From Bacteroidales bacterium (lineage in GTDB: Bacteria; Bacteroidota; Bacteroidia; Bacteroidales; JAGOPY01): 8,112 bases of DNA. Numbering within the stretch: the first letter of the stretch is position 1; each line of letters opens with the position of its first letter. The DNA is taken from contig DAOWEV010000160.1 of assembly GCA_030638325.1 (NCBI GenBank), forward strand, positions 1 to 8,112. Reading direction: 5' to 3'. Shown here one piece after another: positions 4,532 to 8,112 of the stretch. The notes beneath the pieces are model-generated. The model did no database searches and was not told where the DNA came from. It saw only the letters and a program-made list of their open reading frames with translations. A program made the translations under genes and the position numbers.

Positions 4532-5614
4532 ATGTCAGAAAAAAAAGAAACATTATTATACCTGCCGGATATTTCAGGTTTTACTGATTTTGTCAATAAA
4601 ACAGAAATCGATCACAGCCGGCACATCATCTCAGAACTGCTGGAGATCATCCTTAATTCTGACCAATTGGACCTGACGGTCTCTGAAATTGAAGGGGATG
4701 CAGTATTCTTCTTCAAAGAAGATATCCCGGCTGTTGCCGATCTGGTTGAACAATGTAAAAACACCTTCATCAACTTCCATAATCACCTCCGGCGGTACGA
4801 CACCGAACGCATATGCAGATGCGGGGCATGCGAAACAGCATCCAGGCTGACCTTAAAATTCATCATCCACAAAGGCATTGTTGATAAAATCAATATAAAA
4901 GACTTCCAGAAGTTGCATGGTTCAGATGTCATCCTGGCACACCGGCTGCTGAAGAACTCCATTGATGATAACGAATACATTCTATTTACTGACGATTTTA
5001 AAACAGATCCGGGATGGCCGGCACTGGCAACTGAAAATTGGATCCGGACCTGCAAGGGAGCAGATTCTTACGATGATCAGGACGAGATCGCATATTCCTA
5101 TATCCCCCTGAAAAACCTTCACAAGCATATCAGTGAACCCACCGTGGTTGCTTTTCCCGAACTCAAGGCCGAAAAAATCAATTATGAGAATACCATCTCT
5201 GCGCCGATCGATCTTATTTATGAAAACTTTACGAACTTAGACAAGCGCCAGGAATGGAATGAAGAGATCAGGGAGACCATTTTGCACGGAGGAAACCTTA
5301 GCCGGTCAGGATCGCTGCATACCTGCCTGATCGGCCCTGATTCATTGGATATAGAATCTATTGGAAGATTGGAATCAGAGGATAAGATCATCTATGGGGA
5401 ACGCCTGAACGAATTTAAAGGGTTAAAAGATATTATCAGCATTTACACTTTTGAAAAACAGGGAGATAAAACCTATGTCAAAGTTGAGGTAGGTTATAAA
5501 ATTAAGTCATGGTTAGGAAAGTTGATGAAACCGGTGGTCCGAAAAAAGCTTATGAACCAAACCATTAAAGGGGTTGAGAAATTAAAAAAAATAAGTGAGG
5601 AGCATGCGGGTTAA
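4532..5614 (+). CDS. DUF2652 cyclase-like protein with C-terminal SRPBCC-like domain
   Basis: This 360-residue soluble protein has no signal peptide or membrane helix. Residues 6-195 match the DUF2652 family, built on the class III cyclase fold. LYLPDISGFTDFV (9-21) corresponds to the first metal-Asp motif (Asp13), and SEIEGDAVFFF (51-61) to the second (Asp56). LTLKFIIHKG (106-115) resembles the nucleotide-binding strand with Lys109, and HGSDVILAHRLL (129-140) resembles GDxVNxAxRL. In that last motif the transition-state Arg aligns with Arg138, but the Asn is replaced by Ile, so activity is doubtful. A Cys trio, CRCGAC (95-100), sits before the Lys strand and recurs in this family as I recall. 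Residues about 215-355 (starting EKINYENTISAPIDLIYENF) look like an SRPBCC/START-type ligand-binding domain. It heads a three-gene operon and overlaps the next gene. Its role is unknown; nucleotide sensing rather than synthesis is my guess. Confidence 0.85.
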   Translation: MSEKKETLLYLPDISGFTDFVNKTEIDHSRHIISELLEIILNSDQLDLTVSEIEGDAVFFFKEDIPAVADLVEQCKNTFINFHNHLRRYDTERICRCGACETASRLTLKFIIHKGIVDKINIKDFQKLHGSDVILAHRLLKNSIDDNEYILFTDDFKTDPGWPALATENWIRTCKGADSYDDQDEIAYSYIPLKNLHKHISEPTVVAFPELKAEKINYENTISAPIDLIYENFTNLDKRQEWNEEIRETILHGGNLSRSGSLHTCLIGPDSLDIESIGRLESEDKIIYGERLNEFKGLKDIISIYTFEKQGDKTYVKVEVGYKIKSWLGKLMKPVVRKKLMNQTIKGVEKLKKISEEHAG

Positions 5615-6530
5615 CAATCTATACATATTACTGATAGCCCTTTTATTCCAGGTGTCACTGGATGCTCAGAACCTTGATGAGGCCATTTTATTCAGCAAGG
5701 CCGGCTACAGCTTTCCTTACGAGGTGAACCACCCGTTTCAATCATGGGAACTGTCAAAAAAACTGCTGGAGATATCGGGCCTGGGATATGTTGATGAAGA
5801 CCATCTTGCCTGTGTGCAGGACGAAAAAGGAAATATTTACATTTTCAGCCTGAATTCAGGTGATATTGAGTCAGAGATTGATTTTGGGGATGACGGGGAT
5901 TATGAAGGCATTGAGATCGTAGATGATGATGCCTGGGTCCTTAAGAGTAATGGTGATTTATACCGGGTAAAACATTTTATGGATGATACTAAAAGCAAGC
6001 TGAAGAAGTACGAAACCCCCTTATCCAGGAAAAATGAACCTGAAGGAATCGCCTATGATCCGTTAACTCAAACATTGCTGTTGCCATGCAAGGGACACCC
6101 TTTTATGGAAAGTAAAGAAGGAAAAAATACCAAAGCTGTTTACTTGTTTGATTTAAACACAAAGACCTTAAAAGATGAACCTGAATTTCTTATTGACCTG
6201 GATACCCTCAAGACAATAAAGAATTACAACACCATGGCCAGGCTCGGACTGGCACTGCTTTCAAGCATAGATGAATCCAGGGGGGATGTTACTTTTCAAC
6301 CTTCCGGCATTGCCGTTCATCCTCATACGGGTGATATTTATATCATCGGGGCAGTGGGTAACATGCTGCTGGTCCTGGACCGGGAAGGCGCTTTACAGGC
6401 CGTCGTGGAGTTAAGGTCAATGCTGTTTTTGCAGCCTGAGGGAATTTGTTTCAGTCCTTCAGGTGATCTGTTTATTGCCAATGAAGGAAAAGACCAAAAA
6501 GCTACTATCCTGCAATTCAGGATGAACTGA
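5604..6530 (+). CDS. exported SdiA-regulated-type beta-propeller protein
   Basis: This 308-residue protein has a signal peptide (MRVNNLYILLIALLFQVSLD, cleavage after Ala21 before QN), so it acts in the periplasm or at the outer membrane. The mature part has the repeated blade pattern of the SdiA-regulated (PF06977)/SMP-30-like propellers: YEGIEIVDDDAWVL (100-113), EPEGIAYDPLTQTLLLPCKG (145-164), QPSGIAVHPHTGDIYIIG (232-249) and QPEGICFSPSGDLFIANEG (277-295). Several acidic residues near the blade turns could bind metal. SdiA-regulated is only a family name; no quorum link is implied. I chose the ATG at 5604 over the GTG at 5595 because it gives a clean signal peptide and is preceded by GTGAGGAG. 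It overlaps the end of the DUF2652 gene by 11 bases, and the next gene starts 2 bases after its stop. Enzymatic activity is unknown. Confidence 0.85.
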   Translation: MRVNNLYILLIALLFQVSLDAQNLDEAILFSKAGYSFPYEVNHPFQSWELSKKLLEISGLGYVDEDHLACVQDEKGNIYIFSLNSGDIESEIDFGDDGDYEGIEIVDDDAWVLKSNGDLYRVKHFMDDTKSKLKKYETPLSRKNEPEGIAYDPLTQTLLLPCKGHPFMESKEGKNTKAVYLFDLNTKTLKDEPEFLIDLDTLKTIKNYNTMARLGLALLSSIDESRGDVTFQPSGIAVHPHTGDIYIIGAVGNMLLVLDREGALQAVVELRSMLFLQPEGICFSPSGDLFIANEGKDQKATILQFRMN

Positions 6531-6532
6531 TT

Positions 6533-8112
6533 ATGCATATGAATTTGAAAGCATTTGCCGGCATACTATTCTTTCTGTGCCTTGCAAACACTTCATTGGC
6601 GCAAAAGATCTATTATTCGCCTGACAATGAAGGCTGGGAAAAGGTGGCCCCTGATCATCCGGATGAGGTGGTCTATTCGGTATTCCTGATCGGTGACATC
6701 ACTTACCCTGATAAAGACAGCAAGGTATTAAAGCTGCTGAAAGCCCAGATCAGCCGGGGAGGAAAAAACAGCGCCGTGGTTTTCCTGGGGGACCTGATAT
6801 ACCCCCTGGGCCTGCCCGATTCATCCGACGCCCAATTCCCGGTAGCAGAAGGCTATATCCTGAACATTTTAAATTCCCTGGAAGGATACCCGGGTGAGGT
6901 CATCTTCCTGCCCGGTAATCACGACTGGGCAAAAGGAAAAGAACAGGGATGGTCGTCTGTTCAAAATGAAGAATCATACATCGAGCAATTTATAAACTCA
7001 GGAAATGTTTACCTGCCGGATGGTGGATGCCCCGGACCTATAGAGGTGCCCCTGTCAGATGATATTACGCTCATCGTATTTGATACTCAGTGGTGGTTCC
7101 AGAAAAATGTAAAGCCAGGCTTGGAAACCTGCGGGTATGAAGATCTTGAAGACCTGTTCGTGGGCATTGAAGATGCCCTCAGAAGAAACAAGGGAAAAAA
7201 TATCCTCTTTGCATCCCATCATCCTTTATATAGTGTTGGTAAACATGGCGGGTACTTTCCGGCATCCTATTTATTGTTTCCCTTGCTGGAATTTAACAAA
7301 TGGCTGTACGTTCCCCTACCCGGGTTCCTGTACACCGGGTACCGCAAATATATAGGTAACATCCAGGACCTTGCGCACCCGGAATACAAAATACTGAAAG
7401 AGACATTCCTGAACCTGTTTACAGCATACCCCAAGGTGATCTATGCTGCCGGGCACGAGCATAACCTCCAGTATTTTGAGAAGGACAGTTTATACCATAT
7501 CGTTAGTGGGGGCGGAGGTGAGGGGACCTATATCGCCCGCAGGAAGAAAAAATCTGACTTTGCGGCGGACCAGCCGGGCTTTTCCCGCCTGGATTATTAC
7601 TCCAGTGGAGACGTATGGGTTGAATTCTTAACACCGGGTCAAACAGAATACGGTACAGAACTGTTTCGGAAGAAATTATTCAACAAAGCTGTTTTTAATC
7701 AAGCACTCAAAGAGGAGCAATTACAACGGGCCGACTTCTCTGACAGCATAGTACATATTCGACTTTCAGGGATCTATAACAAGGGGAGGTTCACCCGGTT
7801 CTGGATGGGTGATAATTACCGGGATATATGGAATACGCAGGTAAGCCTGCCGGTGTTCGATATAAGCCACGAAAAAGGAGGGTTGACCATACTTAAAAGG
7901 GGCGGAGGACAAGCGACCCGGTCGGTCAGGATGGAAGACAGCGAGGGGAGGCAATATGTTTTACGCTCCGTGAACAAATATGCGGGTGGCTCCCTGGATG
8001 AATCCCTGCTGGGTACCTTTGCCGAAAGTGTTGTACAGGATGCGGTTTCAGCTTCGAACCCCTTTGCCGCACTCAGCGTGCCAGTGATGGCTGACGCTGC
8101 AGGGATCATGCA
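6533..8112 (+). CDS. purple-acid-phosphatase-like phosphoesterase, N-terminal part of a probable BamA/Omp85-barrel fusion (runs off window)
   Basis: The frame stays open for 526 codons to the window edge with no stop. A signal peptide (MHMNLKAFAGILFFLCLANT, cleavage after Ala23 in SLA-Q) is followed by a calcineurin-type metallophosphoesterase domain at about 48-340. The metal-site motifs appear in order: GDITYPD (Asp55), GDLIY (Asp87, Tyr90), LPGNHDW (Asn129, His130), SHHPLY (His229/230) and GHEHN (His308, His310). GDxxY and the missing DxH histidine resemble purple acid phosphatases. Residues about 465-526 (LKRGGGQATRSVRMEDSEGR, QYVLRSV, GTFAESVVQDAVSASNPFAA) match, from memory, the linker preceding a BamA/Omp85-like barrel in roughly 1,200-residue Bacteroidota proteins. 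The barrel lies outside the window, so that part is predicted. ATG 6533 is used; ATG 6539 would also give a signal peptide. It is the third gene of the operon. The substrate is unknown. Confidence 0.88.
   Translation, partial: MHMNLKAFAGILFFLCLANTSLAQKIYYSPDNEGWEKVAPDHPDEVVYSVFLIGDITYPDKDSKVLKLLKAQISRGGKNSAVVFLGDLIYPLGLPDSSDAQFPVAEGYILNILNSLEGYPGEVIFLPGNHDWAKGKEQGWSSVQNEESYIEQFINSGNVYLPDGGCPGPIEVPLSDDITLIVFDTQWWFQKNVKPGLETCGYEDLEDLFVGIEDALRRNKGKNILFASHHPLYSVGKHGGYFPASYLLFPLLEFNKWLYVPLPGFLYTGYRKYIGNIQDLAHPEYKILKETFLNLFTAYPKVIYAAGHEHNLQYFEKDSLYHIVSGGGGEGTYIARRKKKSDFAADQPGFSRLDYYSSGDVWVEFLTPGQTEYGTELFRKKLFNKAVFNQALKEEQLQRADFSDSIVHIRLSGIYNKGRFTRFWMGDNYRDIWNTQVSLPVFDISHEKGGLTILKRGGGQATRSVRMEDSEGRQYVLRSVNKYAGGSLDESLLGTFAESVVQDAVSASNPFAALSVPVMADAAGIM

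Noticed and set aside
4342..4596. Minus-strand frame of 84 codons upstream of and into the DUF2652 gene
   Set aside because: It overlaps the conserved start of DUF2652 and has no family resemblance.
7137..7631. Plus-strand frames inside the phosphoesterase gene
   Set aside because: The continuous frame from 6533 carries every phosphoesterase motif; these are out-of-frame shadows.
1..8112. tRNA, rRNA or riboswitch
   Set aside because: No cloverleaf, rRNA-like or known aptamer core was recognised in the noncoding stretches by eye.

Overview
The window looks like a chromosomal segment of a Bacteroidota bacterium, probably Bacteroidales-like and plausibly from a metagenome. The evidence is a BlaI/M56-TonB regulator pair, a FISUMP-domain protein with a Por-secretion-tail-like module, a DUF2652 protein, promoters of the TTG-N19-TAnnTTTG type, and little use of Shine-Dalgarno sequences. 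Genus and species cannot be read from the sequence.

Left part (1-1560). An intact BlaI/MecI-type repressor gene abuts (TAG-ATG) a very short gene. That short gene keeps the first membrane helix of a BlaR1/M56 peptidase, the HExxH zinc motif, and the last half of a TonB C-terminal domain, with everything between missing. A noncoding stretch follows with a palindrome and a strong hairpin. After it comes a small element made of a GIY-YIG nuclease gene and three copies of a CTGTCATTCC-type repeat, two direct and one inverted.

Middle (1560-4531). A FISUMP-domain gene appears damaged twice: an ATA where the ATG should be, and a one-base deletion near 1737. It converges on a minus-strand gene for a four-helix membrane protein with a complete class III adenylate/guanylate cyclase domain. 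A 407-bp divergent intergenic region follows, with a good promoter for the cyclase and several short repeated motifs.

Right part (4532-8112). Three plus-strand genes overlap or nearly touch and look like one operon: a soluble DUF2652 protein (degenerate cyclase-like domain plus SRPBCC-like domain), an exported SdiA-regulated-type beta-propeller, and an exported purple-acid-phosphatase-like phosphoesterase. The last runs off the window and shows the start of the linker that, in its family, leads to a BamA/Omp85-like barrel. A real nucleotide cyclase divergent from a cyclase-like protein, which heads an envelope operon, is the most suggestive functional arrangement here. The most unusual structures are the GIY-YIG repeat element and the collapsed M56-TonB gene.
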